Assembly: GCA_003075315.1 (NCBI GenBank)
Contig: QDFQ01000007.1
Location: 124,001-188,000 of the forward strand
Reading direction: 5' to 3'
Length of the DNA stretch: 64,000 nucleotides
Source: Arthrobacter sp. TPD3018
GTDB taxonomy: Bacteria > Pseudomonadota > Alphaproteobacteria > Sphingomonadales > Sphingomonadaceae
Part shown: piece by piece, positions 54,495-63,634 of the stretch
Numbering within the stretch: position 1 is the stretch's first letter
Layout: each line of letters opens with the position of its first letter
Notes under the pieces: model-generated
Database searches by the model: none
Told to the model about the DNA's origin: nothing
The model's input: the letters and a program-made list of their open reading frames with translations, nothing else
Translations under genes and position numbers: made by a program

Positions 54495-54788
54495 TTAGAT
54501 AATCCCACCGTCAGGCTTGATATCGCGCCCCTCTTGGCAGCGTACACCCTTCGGCAAAGCCCTGAACAGCAAACGCGAGGTGCGCCGCCAAACCTTCTCA
54601 GGCGGGTTGGATATCCCGTCGTCCGCCCGCGTCAGGATCGCCATTAGCAGCGCCGCGGCTCCGGCGACAATCAAGAAGATTGTGATAATGCGCCAAGATG
54701 GCCGGGTTAAATGCGCGCGCGCCTGACGTTGTATGTAGAATCTAACTTGCCGCTTCAACGTCGGCTTTACATTCCCCTGTCCCGGCAT
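54495..54788 (-). CDS. Possible small single-pass membrane protein
   Basis: 97 residues from the ATG at 54788. The N-terminal third is basic (KRQVRFYIQRQARAHLTR), followed by one hydrophobic helix (IITIFLIVAGAAALLMAIL) and a polar tail with one Cys. The shape is plausible for a small inner-membrane protein. The ribosome site is poor, the frame continues open upstream to 54983, and no family is known, so it may not be real. Confidence 0.35.
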   Translation of the reverse strand: MPGQGNVKPTLKRQVRFYIQRQARAHLTRPSWRIITIFLIVAGAAALLMAILTRADDGISNPPEKVWRRTSRLLFRALPKGVRCQEGRDIKPDGGII

Positions 54789-55306
54789 CGGGCGTTCGCT
54801 TTTTTCCTTTGCAGACTGGCTGATGCGGTGATGGCTAGTAAGCGTCATGGCCCGCATCGGAAGGCGAGACTTCGAACGGGCCGGCGCGGGCGTTAGCTGC
54901 GGCATTCGCCTCCTGCTTGGATGGCAATCGGTTCGCCTAACGCAAGGCGTAGCGCCGTCCCGCGAGCATCGGGGCGATCCCATGCGACGAACGTTGCGTC
55001 GACGATCGGCTGCATAATGACAACGGCCAAACGACCGAGCCGGGGGGCGATCAACGACGACGGCAACCTCATCGCGAGCGGCGCTTCGTATTGACGTGGA
55101 AAATCACAAGGATTGGAGCCGGATCGCTTTGGGCGTTGGATGCGCCAGCTAGACGGTGCAGCCGCTATACTGTCGTCTTCGATCAAGAATGTGGCGTTTG
55201 CGGATATACCCTCCAAGCCGCGCTCCACCCACCATCGGCCTCAACAAGCAGGTATCGGCAGCGGGCGTGAAACCGATGCTGACCGGTACGTCGTCCATAT
55301 GGAGGG
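54789..55306. other. Gap without a convincing gene
   Basis: 518 nt upstream of the esterase gene. Short frames on both strands (one minus-strand frame of 111 codons at 54893-55228) show no motifs, signal or good ribosome site. The promoter of the esterase-monooxygenase genes probably lies near the right end. Confidence 0.4.
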
Positions 55307-56248
55307 ATGATGGTCGAGGGTGATACGAGGCAATTGCTCGACGCGCTGAAGGCGCAGGAAGCGCCTCCGCTCTACGATGGTACGCCGGATGAGGGACGTG
55401 CCGCCTATAGAGAGATGGCAAAAGGCCTGGACCTGCCGGCGGAGCCGGTAGCCGAAGTGGCGGACCTATTCGTCGACGGGGCGGACGGGCCGATCGCTGT
55501 GCGCGTCTATCACCCCCATCCCGCTGCCGAGGGGCCGGTCGTCGTGTTCTTCCACGGTGGTGGATGGGTGATCGGCGACCTCGATACGCATCATAGTTTC
55601 TGCGCATTCCTTGCCAACAGGCTGGATCTACGGGTCTTGTCGGTCGACTATCGGCTGGCCCCCGAGCATCGCTTCCCGGCAGCATACGAGGATTGCGTGC
55701 GTGTCGCGGAATGGGCAGCGTCGTCGCCCGGCGAACTGGGGCGGCCGGTGACAGGGATCGCGACCGCAGGCGACAGCGCTGGCGGGGGCCTCGCCGCGGC
55801 GGTGTCGCTGCACCTCAATGGCGATGGCACGCGGCGGGTGCTGGCGCAGATGCTGCTCTATCCTGCGGCCGATTTGGCCGTGGAATCGGCGTCGTACGCG
55901 CTATTTGCCGAAGGCTATCTGCTCGATCGCCGGCTGATGCAGTGGTTTCGCGATCACTACATCGGTAGCGAGGCGGAGCGCGCCGATCCGCGCACGTCGG
56001 TGCTGCGTGCAGACGATCTGTCGTCGTCGCCGCCGACGGTGTTGCTGACCTGTGGACTCGACATCCTGCGCGACGAAGGTCGAGCGTTCGGGGCGCGGCT
56101 GGTGTCGGCCGGCGTGGCGCTGTCGTTCCGCGAAGCTGCCGGCCAGATCCATGGGATCGTCAACATGCGCGGTGCGCTGCCGTCGGCCGTGCCAGTCCTG
56201 TCGGCGGCGATCGACGATTTCGGGCGCTTGCTGCGCTCTGACCACTGA
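55307..56248 (+). CDS. Alpha/beta hydrolase, HSL-type esterase
   Basis: 313 residues. Oxyanion motif FFHGGGWVIGD near residue 83, nucleophile Ser in TAGDSAGGGLAAA near 155, Asp in LLTCGLDILRDEG near 250 and His in GQIHGIVN near 285: the complete hormone-sensitive-lipase-type triad. It hydrolyses short esters or lactones. ATG 55307 has GGAGGG immediately upstream. Followed after 22 nt by a Baeyer-Villiger-type monooxygenase, whose ester products it may open. Confidence 0.9.
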   Translation: MMVEGDTRQLLDALKAQEAPPLYDGTPDEGRAAYREMAKGLDLPAEPVAEVADLFVDGADGPIAVRVYHPHPAAEGPVVVFFHGGGWVIGDLDTHHSFCAFLANRLDLRVLSVDYRLAPEHRFPAAYEDCVRVAEWAASSPGELGRPVTGIATAGDSAGGGLAAAVSLHLNGDGTRRVLAQMLLYPAADLAVESASYALFAEGYLLDRRLMQWFRDHYIGSEAERADPRTSVLRADDLSSSPPTVLLTCGLDILRDEGRAFGARLVSAGVALSFREAAGQIHGIVNMRGALPSAVPVLSAAIDDFGRLLRSDH

Positions 56249-56270
56249 TCCGGTTTTTACGAGGATAGAC

Positions 56271-57809
56271 ATGATGGCCGAAGCAATGACGGCGACCCGA
56301 TCCGAGAGCAGCTACGTCGATGTCCTGATCGTCGGGGCCGGTGTGTCCGGCATCGGTTCCGCTTATCATTTACAGGAACGATGCGCCGGCAAGAGCTACG
56401 TCATCCTAGAGATGAAGGATGGGTTCGGAGGGACTTGGCATACACATAAATATCCGGGGGCGCGCTCCGACTCAGACCTCTACACTTATGGTTATCAGTT
56501 CAAGCCATGGGTGGGTGCGCCAATCGCCAGCCGCGAAGAAATCCTGAAGTATATTGGCGAGGTGATCAACGAGAACGGGATCGGCGACCATATCCTGTAC
56601 GGCCATCGCATCACGGCGTGTCGCTGGTCGAGCACCGACAATCTGTGGACAGTGGAAGCGCACCGCGTGTCCGATGCGACGACGGTGACCTTCACCACCC
56701 GCTTCTTATGGATGTGTCAGGGCTATTACAATCACGACAAGCCCTATGTCCCGGACTGGCCCGGTCTGTCTGACTATCGCGGCACCTTCGTCCATGCACA
56801 GATGTGGGATCCAGCGATCGACTATGCCGGTAAGAAGGTGCTGGTGATCGGGTCCGGAGCCACTGCGGCGACGGTCGTTCCAGCCTGTGCCGAAACGGCT
56901 GCGCACGTGACCATGCTCCAGCGCTCGCCGACGTATTTCTATTGTGCAGAGAACAGGAATGAACTGGCTGATCGCTTGCGCGAAATCGGCATCGACGAGC
57001 GGACCGTGCATCGCGTCGTGCGCGAACAGGTCAGTTACGATCAGGACTTGCTGACGCGTCGTTGCCAGACCGAGCCGGACGTCGTCGTCGAGGAACTGCG
57101 CGAACTGATCCGCACGGCCTCCGGCGATCCAGCATTTCAGTTCGAGCCGCATTTTACACCGCGCTATCGTCCGTGGCAGCAACGTTTAGCCTATTGCCCC
57201 GACGGCGATCTCTTCAAGGTGGCAGCCGCGGGCAAGCTGACAGTGGTAACTGACACGATCGAGCAGTTTAATGCGGATGGCGTTCGAACGTCGGATGGAA
57301 CGCAGATTGATGCGGACATCGTCGTTGCCGCAACCGGTTTCAACCTTTCCGTGCTGGGGGATATTCCGTTCAGTGTCGACGGGCGCCCGATCGACTGGGG
57401 GCAGACCGTGACCTATCGAGGCATGATGATGACCGGCGTGCCCAATATGGCGTGGGTATTCGGCTATTTCCGCGCCAGCTGGACGCTGCGCGTCGACATG
57501 ATGGGTGAATTCATCTGCCGGTTGTTGCGTCACATGGACGCGATCGGTGCCGCAAAGGTGGAGGTGGCGCTCCGCCCCGAAGATGGCGACATGTCGATCG
57601 GGCCGTGGATCAAGGGCGAGAATTTCAGCCCCAGTTACCTGCTGCGCGATATCGACGCGCTGCCGCGCGCCGGCGACAAACCGGAATGGTGCCATACCCA
57701 GGATTATTGGGCCGAGAAGGCATTTTTCCCGGCGATCGACCTTACGGATGCGGCTTTCGTCTATGACGGGAAGCGTGTGGAGACTGACGCGCCGCTGGTG
57801 GCCAGCTAG
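56271..57809 (+). CDS. Baeyer-Villiger-type flavin monooxygenase
   Basis: 512 residues. FAD Rossmann motif VGAGVSGIGSAYHL near residue 21, then GFGGTWHTHKYPGARSDSD, typical of class B monooxygenases. The BVMO fingerprint region is YRGTFVHAQMWDP (Tyr replaces the first Phe of FxGxxxHxxxW), and the NADPH motif is VLVIGSGATAAT near 190. Class B enzymes insert oxygen into ketones to give esters or lactones. The ATG at 56271 has GAGGA upstream. Between an esterase and a PQQ dehydrogenase gene. Confidence 0.88.
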   Translation: MMAEAMTATRSESSYVDVLIVGAGVSGIGSAYHLQERCAGKSYVILEMKDGFGGTWHTHKYPGARSDSDLYTYGYQFKPWVGAPIASREEILKYIGEVINENGIGDHILYGHRITACRWSSTDNLWTVEAHRVSDATTVTFTTRFLWMCQGYYNHDKPYVPDWPGLSDYRGTFVHAQMWDPAIDYAGKKVLVIGSGATAATVVPACAETAAHVTMLQRSPTYFYCAENRNELADRLREIGIDERTVHRVVREQVSYDQDLLTRRCQTEPDVVVEELRELIRTASGDPAFQFEPHFTPRYRPWQQRLAYCPDGDLFKVAAAGKLTVVTDTIEQFNADGVRTSDGTQIDADIVVAATGFNLSVLGDIPFSVDGRPIDWGQTVTYRGMMMTGVPNMAWVFGYFRASWTLRVDMMGEFICRLLRHMDAIGAAKVEVALRPEDGDMSIGPWIKGENFSPSYLLRDIDALPRAGDKPEWCHTQDYWAEKAFFPAIDLTDAAFVYDGKRVETDAPLVAS

Positions 57810-57917
57810 GATAACGGCAATCCGCTCGCGGGTCGCCGTTGGGCTGGCGATGTGTCGAAATGAGGATGGAAGGGCGGACCGGCGACACACTCGCCGCGCC
57901 AGGGTGGAGGGGACACG

Positions 57918-60110
57918 ATGGCACGCGCGCTGACGGCGGCCGGGATGGCGGCGAGTACGGCACTGGCATTGGTTTTGGCGGGATGCGGCGGCAAGAGTGC
58001 CGATGGCGCGAAGGCTGCCGCCGCGCTCGACGCCGCCGAACAGGCGAGCGAAACCGCGATGAAGGGCGGCGGAAACGGCGATAACTGGGCTGGGATCGGC
58101 TACAGCTATGACGAGCAGCGCTACAGCCCGCTGACCGACATCAACGACCGCAACGTCGGCAAGCTGGACGTCGCATGGTTCGCGGACCTCGACGACGCGC
58201 GCGGGCAGGAGGCGACCCCGGTGGTCGTGGATGGCACGATGTATGTCAGCCACGCCTGGTCGAAGGTCGACGCCTGGAACGCTGCCACCGGCAAGAAGTT
58301 GTGGTCGTTCGATCCCCAAGTGCCCGGCGAACGCGCGGTCAGCGCCTGCTGTGACGTGGTCAACCGTGGTGTGGCGGTATGGGGCAACAAGGTCTTCGTC
58401 GGCACGCTGGACGGCCGGCTGATCGCGCTGAACCGGACGACGGGCAAGCCGCTGTGGTCGACGCAGACCTTCGACGCCACGAAACCCTATACGATCACCG
58501 GCGCGCCGCGTGTGGTCAAAGACATGGTACTGATCGGCAATGGCGGCGCGGAGTTCGGCGTGCGTGGTTACGTCACTGCCTACGATGCCGATACCGGCAA
58601 GCAGCGCTGGCGTTTCTACACAGCGCCCAATCCCAGGAAGCAAAAGGACGACGCCGCCAGCGACGAGATCTTCGCAACGAAGGCCAATGCCACTTGGTCC
58701 GATCGCGGCGAATGGACCGTCTCGGGCGGTGGCGGAACCGTTTGGGACGCGATCGTCTACGACAAGGATTTGGACCAGATTTATCTGGGCGTGGGGAACG
58801 GCAATCCGTGGAACCACAAGATGCGGTCCGAGGGGAAGGGCGACAACTGGTTCCTGTCATCGATCGTCGCGCTCGACGCCACGACCGGCAAATATAAATG
58901 GCATTATCAAGAGACGCCCGGAGAAACGTGGGATTACACCGCAACCCAGCCCATCATTCTTGCCCAGCAGCCGGTGGGCGGCAAGCCGACCAGGGTGCTA
59001 TACCACGCGCCGAAGAACGGCTTCTTCTTCACGATCGACCGCACAACCGGCAAGCTGATCGATGCAAAGCCCTATGTCGACGGGATCAATTGGGCGACCG
59101 GCTATGACATGGCCAGCGGCCGCCCGATCGAAAATCCGGCGGCGCGCTATGAAAACACCGGCAAGCCGTTTGTCGCGATTCCCGGCGCGCTCGGTGCACA
59201 CAATTGGCATCCGATGAGCTTCAGTCAGAAGACTGGCCTGGTCTACATCCCGGCACAACAGGTGCCGCAGGGCTATCTTCAGGATATGGACGCGTTGGAT
59301 CAGCGGAAGGTGCTGGGCTTTAACGTGGGCACGTCGTTGAAGGGGACGATGCTCCCGGACGACAAGGCGGCGTTCAAGGCGGCGGTGGCGGCGACGACCG
59401 GACGGCTGGTCGCGTTCGATCCGCGTGCCGGGAAGGTCGCGTGGAGCGTCGACTACCCGGCCGCATGGAACGGGGGTACGATGGCAACGGCAGGAAACCT
59501 TGTATTCCAGGGCACGAGCACCGGGCGGTTCCGCGCCTATGCCGCGGATACAGGCAAGCAGTTGCTTGATCTCGACATGCAGTCGGGCATCGTCGACGCC
59601 CCGTCGACCTTTCGCGTCGGCGGGGTGCAATATGTTGCGTTCCAGACCGGCAAGGGCGGCGCCTTTCCGCTAGTTGCGGGTATCGCGGGCGGTGTGACGC
59701 GCAAGGTGCCCAACCTGCCACGGCTGATCGTCCTTAAGATCGGCGGCACGGCAAAGCTGCCGCCTGCGCCGACCAGCGTTACACTGCCCTGGCAACCACC
59801 AGCACAATTCGGCACCACCGCGCAGGTGACGTCGGGCAAGGCGCATTTTGGCCGCTATTGCCAAGTCTGCCATGGCGACAGCGCGATCGGAAACGGCTTC
59901 ACCCCCGACCTGCGCGCGTCGGGCGCACTGGCCAATGCCGATGCGTGGAAGAGTGTCATCATCGACGGCGCGCTGAAGGACCGTGGCATGGTGAGCTTCT
60001 CACGCGTTCTGACCCCGGCCGATGTGGAGGCGCTGCGGGCCTATGTCATCGATCGATCGCGGTGGACCAAGGCGAATTTGCCTGAAGCCAGCGCCCCCGT
60101 CGGGCGTTGA
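57918..60110 (+). CDS. PQQ-dependent quinohemoprotein alcohol dehydrogenase
   Basis: 730 residues. The N-terminus has a lipoprotein-type signal (LALVLAGCGG), so it is periplasmic and possibly lipid-anchored. The eight-bladed propeller shows repeated Trp-docking motifs (TGKKLWSFDP, TGKPLWSTQ, TGKYKWHYQ), the vicinal Cys pair SACCDVVNRG, and the PQQ/Ca region GVGNGNPWNHK with KGDNWFLSSIVALD. The C-terminal cytochrome c domain has CQVCH near residue 655. It oxidises primary or secondary alcohols and passes electrons to the respiratory chain. GGAGGGG precedes ATG 57918. Confidence 0.94.
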   Translation: MARALTAAGMAASTALALVLAGCGGKSADGAKAAAALDAAEQASETAMKGGGNGDNWAGIGYSYDEQRYSPLTDINDRNVGKLDVAWFADLDDARGQEATPVVVDGTMYVSHAWSKVDAWNAATGKKLWSFDPQVPGERAVSACCDVVNRGVAVWGNKVFVGTLDGRLIALNRTTGKPLWSTQTFDATKPYTITGAPRVVKDMVLIGNGGAEFGVRGYVTAYDADTGKQRWRFYTAPNPRKQKDDAASDEIFATKANATWSDRGEWTVSGGGGTVWDAIVYDKDLDQIYLGVGNGNPWNHKMRSEGKGDNWFLSSIVALDATTGKYKWHYQETPGETWDYTATQPIILAQQPVGGKPTRVLYHAPKNGFFFTIDRTTGKLIDAKPYVDGINWATGYDMASGRPIENPAARYENTGKPFVAIPGALGAHNWHPMSFSQKTGLVYIPAQQVPQGYLQDMDALDQRKVLGFNVGTSLKGTMLPDDKAAFKAAVAATTGRLVAFDPRAGKVAWSVDYPAAWNGGTMATAGNLVFQGTSTGRFRAYAADTGKQLLDLDMQSGIVDAPSTFRVGGVQYVAFQTGKGGAFPLVAGIAGGVTRKVPNLPRLIVLKIGGTAKLPPAPTSVTLPWQPPAQFGTTAQVTSGKAHFGRYCQVCHGDSAIGNGFTPDLRASGALANADAWKSVIIDGALKDRGMVSFSRVLTPADVEALRAYVIDRSRWTKANLPEASAPVGR

Positions 60111-60166
60111 CGGTGGTCGCAACAGGCCGGCGTGCTTCGCCCGCCGGTTGATCGGCAGACCGCGCG

Positions 60167-61210
60167 CTACATGCCGGCAACGGAGCCGCTGGCAGTCTGT
60201 GTGGCGGCGCGCCGGAAATCGCGCGGCGATTGACCGAACCACCGCCGGCAACTGCGCGTGAACGTCGAGGGTTCGGCGTAACAGAGGCGCTCCGAAATCG
60301 TTGTGAGGCTGAGGTTGGTAGACCTCAAGAGCTCCCGCGCCATGGTGGCGCGCACGCCGTCGCGGATCGTCTCGAAGTTTGTGTTCTCGTCGGTTAGACG
60401 TCGCTGCAGCGTGCGGGGCTTGAGGCCGAGGAGTTCGGCTGCTTCCGCCTGCGAACAATCCCGTTCCCGCATCACCATCGCGACGATCCGCGTCACTTCG
60501 TCGGTGATCGTGTCCCGTGTGACCGGACATTTCTCGATCAGATAATGTTCGGCGATCTCACGAACTAACGTGTCATTCCCCGCGATGGGGCGATCGAGAT
60601 CGTTGCGCGAGACGACGATGCCGGAGCGTTCCTTGCGGAACGACGGCGTGATGCCGAAGAGATCGCGATAGCGGGCGAGCGTGGACAGGGGCTCGTGCTG
60701 AAACCAGATCGCTCGGGGCCGGCAAAGGCCATCGGCTAGCGTCTTCAAGTTGCGGAAGGTGAGGCCGATAGAAAGCTCGAAGGTTTGGCGGGACGCATCC
60801 CGCAATGCGTCGGGCCGCAGGATATCGAACGAGATCAACTCGAACTCTCCGCCGGGCAATGGCTCGACGCCAACGCGGATCGCCGGACTGTGATAGCGGA
60901 TGAAGCGCTCGGCCTTCTGGTGCGCGGAGCGCACGGTCGGCGCATTGCGCATCGCCAGTCCCAATGCGCCGAGAATGTTCAGCCCCTGGCGCTCGGCAAG
61001 CCGTAGTCCAAAATCACGAGCGTTCAGCACGTCGGCCGTGCGTTCAAGCAACCCGAACACGTCGTGGAACCGGTAATACCGTTCGGCCGATTCGTTTCCC
61101 GTACCTGCAAAGCTGTGTAGTCGCTGAAGATCGAACGCTGATCCCCCCATCGACTCGACCAGTCCGGCATATCCGTCGAGCCCCGCGACGCGAATGATGT
61201 CCATAGCCAT
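60167..61210 (-). CDS. AraC-family transcriptional regulator
   Basis: 347 residues. The N-terminal ligand-sensing part is the arabinose-binding-like type common in OruR/ArgR-like AraC proteins. At the C-terminus two HTH motifs lie in AEAAELLGLKPRTLQRRL and ISERLCYAEPSTFTRSCRRWFG, ending SPRDFRR. Convergent with the PQQ dehydrogenase and divergent from the SWEET-like gene. It is probably the activator of the catabolic genes on both sides (inference). Starts at 61210 (MAMDIIRV), with GAGAGAGG upstream. Confidence 0.92.
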   Translation of the reverse strand: MAMDIIRVAGLDGYAGLVESMGGSAFDLQRLHSFAGTGNESAERYYRFHDVFGLLERTADVLNARDFGLRLAERQGLNILGALGLAMRNAPTVRSAHQKAERFIRYHSPAIRVGVEPLPGGEFELISFDILRPDALRDASRQTFELSIGLTFRNLKTLADGLCRPRAIWFQHEPLSTLARYRDLFGITPSFRKERSGIVVSRNDLDRPIAGNDTLVREIAEHYLIEKCPVTRDTITDEVTRIVAMVMRERDCSQAEAAELLGLKPRTLQRRLTDENTNFETIRDGVRATMARELLRSTNLSLTTISERLCYAEPSTFTRSCRRWFGQSPRDFRRAATQTASGSVAGM

Positions 61211-61320
61211 CCTCTCTCTGCCGCCCTTGCGTGGGCGGAGCGGTGGTTCCTGCCGACTTTGCGTCGTTTCATACCACCATCGCCCATCATAGCGAACTTG
61301 CCGCCGCTACACTTGACTTT

Positions 61321-61335
61321 ACGCGCCAGGCGCGT
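61321..61335. promoter_or_regulatory. 15-bp palindrome in the araC-SWEET divergent gap
   Basis: ACGCGCC-A-GGCGCGT, exact 7-nt arms, just after TTGACTTT which could be a -35 element. About 130 nt before the SWEET-like gene. Candidate operator; the 255-nt gap (61211-61465) otherwise shows nothing. Confidence 0.35.
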
Positions 61336-61465
61336 GGCTGATCTTTGAGCACCCCGTTGCTGGCCGCACAAGCCAATTGGCTGGCGCTCTCGGGCAAGTC
61401 CCCCGGCGTTCCAGTGGGCACAACCATGTCATCCGCGACAACAGCGGGCAGGAAGAGGATGACCG

Positions 61466-62113
61466 ATGGGTCTGGTGGAGCCGCTGTCGCTGGTTGCCGG
61501 AACGATGACGATGTCCGCCCCAGCCATCCAGGCGTGGAAGACGCTGCGCACACGTGACGTCACCGGCCTGTCGACGGGTAGTTACGTGCTGCTTGTCTTG
61601 CTGAACATGCTGTCGACGCTGATCGGCGTCCAATACGGCGTCGTGGCGATGATCGTCCTCAATGGGCTGACGCTGATGTTCTACGCCGCCACCCTCTTCC
61701 TGATCTCGCGCGCGGCAATGGCGGCGGTGTTTGGTGTCGTGGGCACCGGCATCACCCTTCTGGCGATAGCCGCGCCAACGGTTCTAGCGGATTTGCTCAC
61801 AACGCGTTGGGCGGAGGCCACCGGCTTTATTTACGGCCTTGCGGCCTGCTTCAGCTTCCTGCCGCAGGTGGTGATGACCCATCGCACCCGCAATGTCAGT
61901 GCGCTCGCCCTCGGCAATCTGGCGCTGATCGTCGCCGGCATGACGATCTGGATCGTCGTCTGTGCGCTGCTGGGCAATTGGTCGCTGATCTTCTGGAATT
62001 CCGTCCTGCTGCTGATGGTGGCCGAATTGCTCCGGCTGAAGCTGACGCTCGGTCGCGGGCCACAGGACACACGCAACGACATCGGAGACGGTACGCATGC
62101 GCAACTATCTTGA
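61466..62113 (+). CDS. Duplicated SemiSWEET/PQ-loop transporter (SWEET-like)
   Basis: 215 residues with about seven hydrophobic segments arranged as three, a linker helix and three. The second triple-helix bundle has the PQ-loop motif (CFSFLPQVVMTHRTRNVSAL). The first has a matching APAIQAWKTLRTRDVTGL in the same place. SemiSWEETs in bacteria are usually a single three-helix unit near 90 residues, so this tandem 3+1+3 form is unusual. It may export or import a small neutral metabolite. Overlaps the aldehyde dehydrogenase gene by 17 nt. Confidence 0.75.
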   Translation: MGLVEPLSLVAGTMTMSAPAIQAWKTLRTRDVTGLSTGSYVLLVLLNMLSTLIGVQYGVVAMIVLNGLTLMFYAATLFLISRAAMAAVFGVVGTGITLLAIAAPTVLADLLTTRWAEATGFIYGLAACFSFLPQVVMTHRTRNVSALALGNLALIVAGMTIWIVVCALLGNWSLIFWNSVLLLMVAELLRLKLTLGRGPQDTRNDIGDGTHAQLS

Positions 62114-63521
62114 TTTCTACATAGACGGCCGCTGGACGCCGGCGCGCGACGGCACCGTTCACGACGTGATCGATCCCGCAAGAGAACGAGTCGCCGGCCG
62201 CATCACGCTGGGCACGCCCGGCGACGTGGATCTCGCGGTGGCCGCCGCGCGGCGCGCCTTCAACCGCTATTCGCTGACCACGCGGGAAGAGCGGCTGGAC
62301 CTCCTGGAGCGCGTGCTGACCGAGTATCAGGCCCGCGAGTCAGACATGGCGGCGGCGATTACCGAGGAAATGGGCGCACCACAGTGGCTCGCGACGCAGA
62401 TGCAGGCCTGGATCGGTCGTGCCCATGTCGAAACTGCGATCGCCGCGTTGCGAGATTATCGCTTCGAAGAGCAGCGCGGCCCGACGCTGGTCGCGAAGGA
62501 GCCGATCGGCGTCTGCGCATTCATCACGCCTTGGAACTGGCCCGTGAACCAGATCGCGTGCAAAGTGATGCCCGCGCTGGCGGTCGGATGCACGTGCATA
62601 TTGAAGCCGTCCGAGGAAGCGCCCTTTTCCGCGCAGATATGGGCCGAGATCATGCACGCGGCAGGTGTGCCGGCCGGCGTTTTCAATCTGGTCAATGGCA
62701 CCGGTCCCGTGGTCGGGGCAGCCCTGTCGCGCCATCCGGACGTCGACATGATCAGCTTCACCGGATCGACCCGTGCCGGCGTGGAGGTCGCGCGCGACGC
62801 AGCTCCAACCGTGAAGCGTGTTCACCAGGAACTGGGTGGAAAGTCGGCCAACATCGTGCTGCCCGATGCCCCACTGGAACAGGCGGTAAGCCAGGGCGTG
62901 AAGTCGGTAATGCTCAACTCCGGCCAGTCTTGCAACGCGCCCACCCGTTTGCTTGTCCCGCATGATGCGCGTGAGACGGCGCGTGCCGCGGCGGCGCAGG
63001 CCGCGGCGGAAACGACCGTCGGCGCACCCGGCAGCAACGCCGCGATCGGTCCCGTAGTGTCGGAAGTGCAGTGGCAGCGCATCCAGCGGCTGATCCAGTG
63101 CGGAATCGACGAAGGCGCCACCTTGGTCGCTGGAGGTACCGGACGACCCGAAGGGCTGGAAACCGGCTATTATGTCAAGCCGACCGTCTTCGCCGACGTC
63201 ACGCCGGATATGACGATCGCGCGCGAGGAGATCTTCGGGCCGGTGGTCGCGATCCTTGAGTACACCGACGAGGAAGATGCGATCCGCATCGCCAACGACA
63301 CGGTTTATGGCCTCGCCGCTTATGTCCAGAGCGCCGACCTGGAGCGTGCGCGCGCAGTCGCGAGGCGGCTGCGAGCCGGGCAAGTGTCGCTCAACTATCC
63401 CGATCTCGACATGAACGCGCCGTTTGGCGGTTACAAGCAGTCAGGTAACGGTCGAGAATGGGGTGAGCACGCCTTTGGAGAGTTTCTCGAGACAAAAGCT
63501 ATTATCGGATACGACAAATAG
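62097..63521 (+). CDS. NAD(P)-dependent aldehyde dehydrogenase
   Basis: 474 residues. Oxidises aldehydes to carboxylic acids. Catalytic Glu region KRVHQELGGKSANIVLPD near residue 248 and catalytic Cys in NSGQSCNAPTRLLV near 283. NAD-binding ITPWNWPVNQ and GSTRAGVEVA are intact, and the C-terminal PFGGYKQSGNGREWGE is typical. Substrate range is not resolvable. Starts inside the SWEET-like gene by 17 nt. It would act after the PQQ alcohol dehydrogenase. Confidence 0.94.
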   Translation: MRNYLDFYIDGRWTPARDGTVHDVIDPARERVAGRITLGTPGDVDLAVAAARRAFNRYSLTTREERLDLLERVLTEYQARESDMAAAITEEMGAPQWLATQMQAWIGRAHVETAIAALRDYRFEEQRGPTLVAKEPIGVCAFITPWNWPVNQIACKVMPALAVGCTCILKPSEEAPFSAQIWAEIMHAAGVPAGVFNLVNGTGPVVGAALSRHPDVDMISFTGSTRAGVEVARDAAPTVKRVHQELGGKSANIVLPDAPLEQAVSQGVKSVMLNSGQSCNAPTRLLVPHDARETARAAAAQAAAETTVGAPGSNAAIGPVVSEVQWQRIQRLIQCGIDEGATLVAGGTGRPEGLETGYYVKPTVFADVTPDMTIAREEIFGPVVAILEYTDEEDAIRIANDTVYGLAAYVQSADLERARAVARRLRAGQVSLNYPDLDMNAPFGGYKQSGNGREWGEHAFGEFLETKAIIGYDK

Positions 63522-63634
63522 CACTTATTCTGCCAAGTATTCGACGTTTGATTGTGAAAACATATAATATAGACGTTCATATATTATATAATTACTAAAT
63601 AATGGTATAATAAATAAGCATATAGGAGGGGAGA
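63522..63634 (+). promoter_or_regulatory. AT-rich leader with hairpin and promoter-like TATAAT
   Basis: 113 nt, strikingly AT-rich against the surrounding GC-rich DNA. An exact inverted repeat ATATAATATA / TATATTATAT lies at 63562-63589. TATAAT at 63606 could be a -10 box, followed by a strong GGAGGGG ribosome site before ATG 63635. Confidence 0.6.

Noticed and set aside
54893..55228. 111-codon minus-strand frame
   Set aside because: No ribosome site, signal or family pattern; composition resembles random GC-rich sequence.
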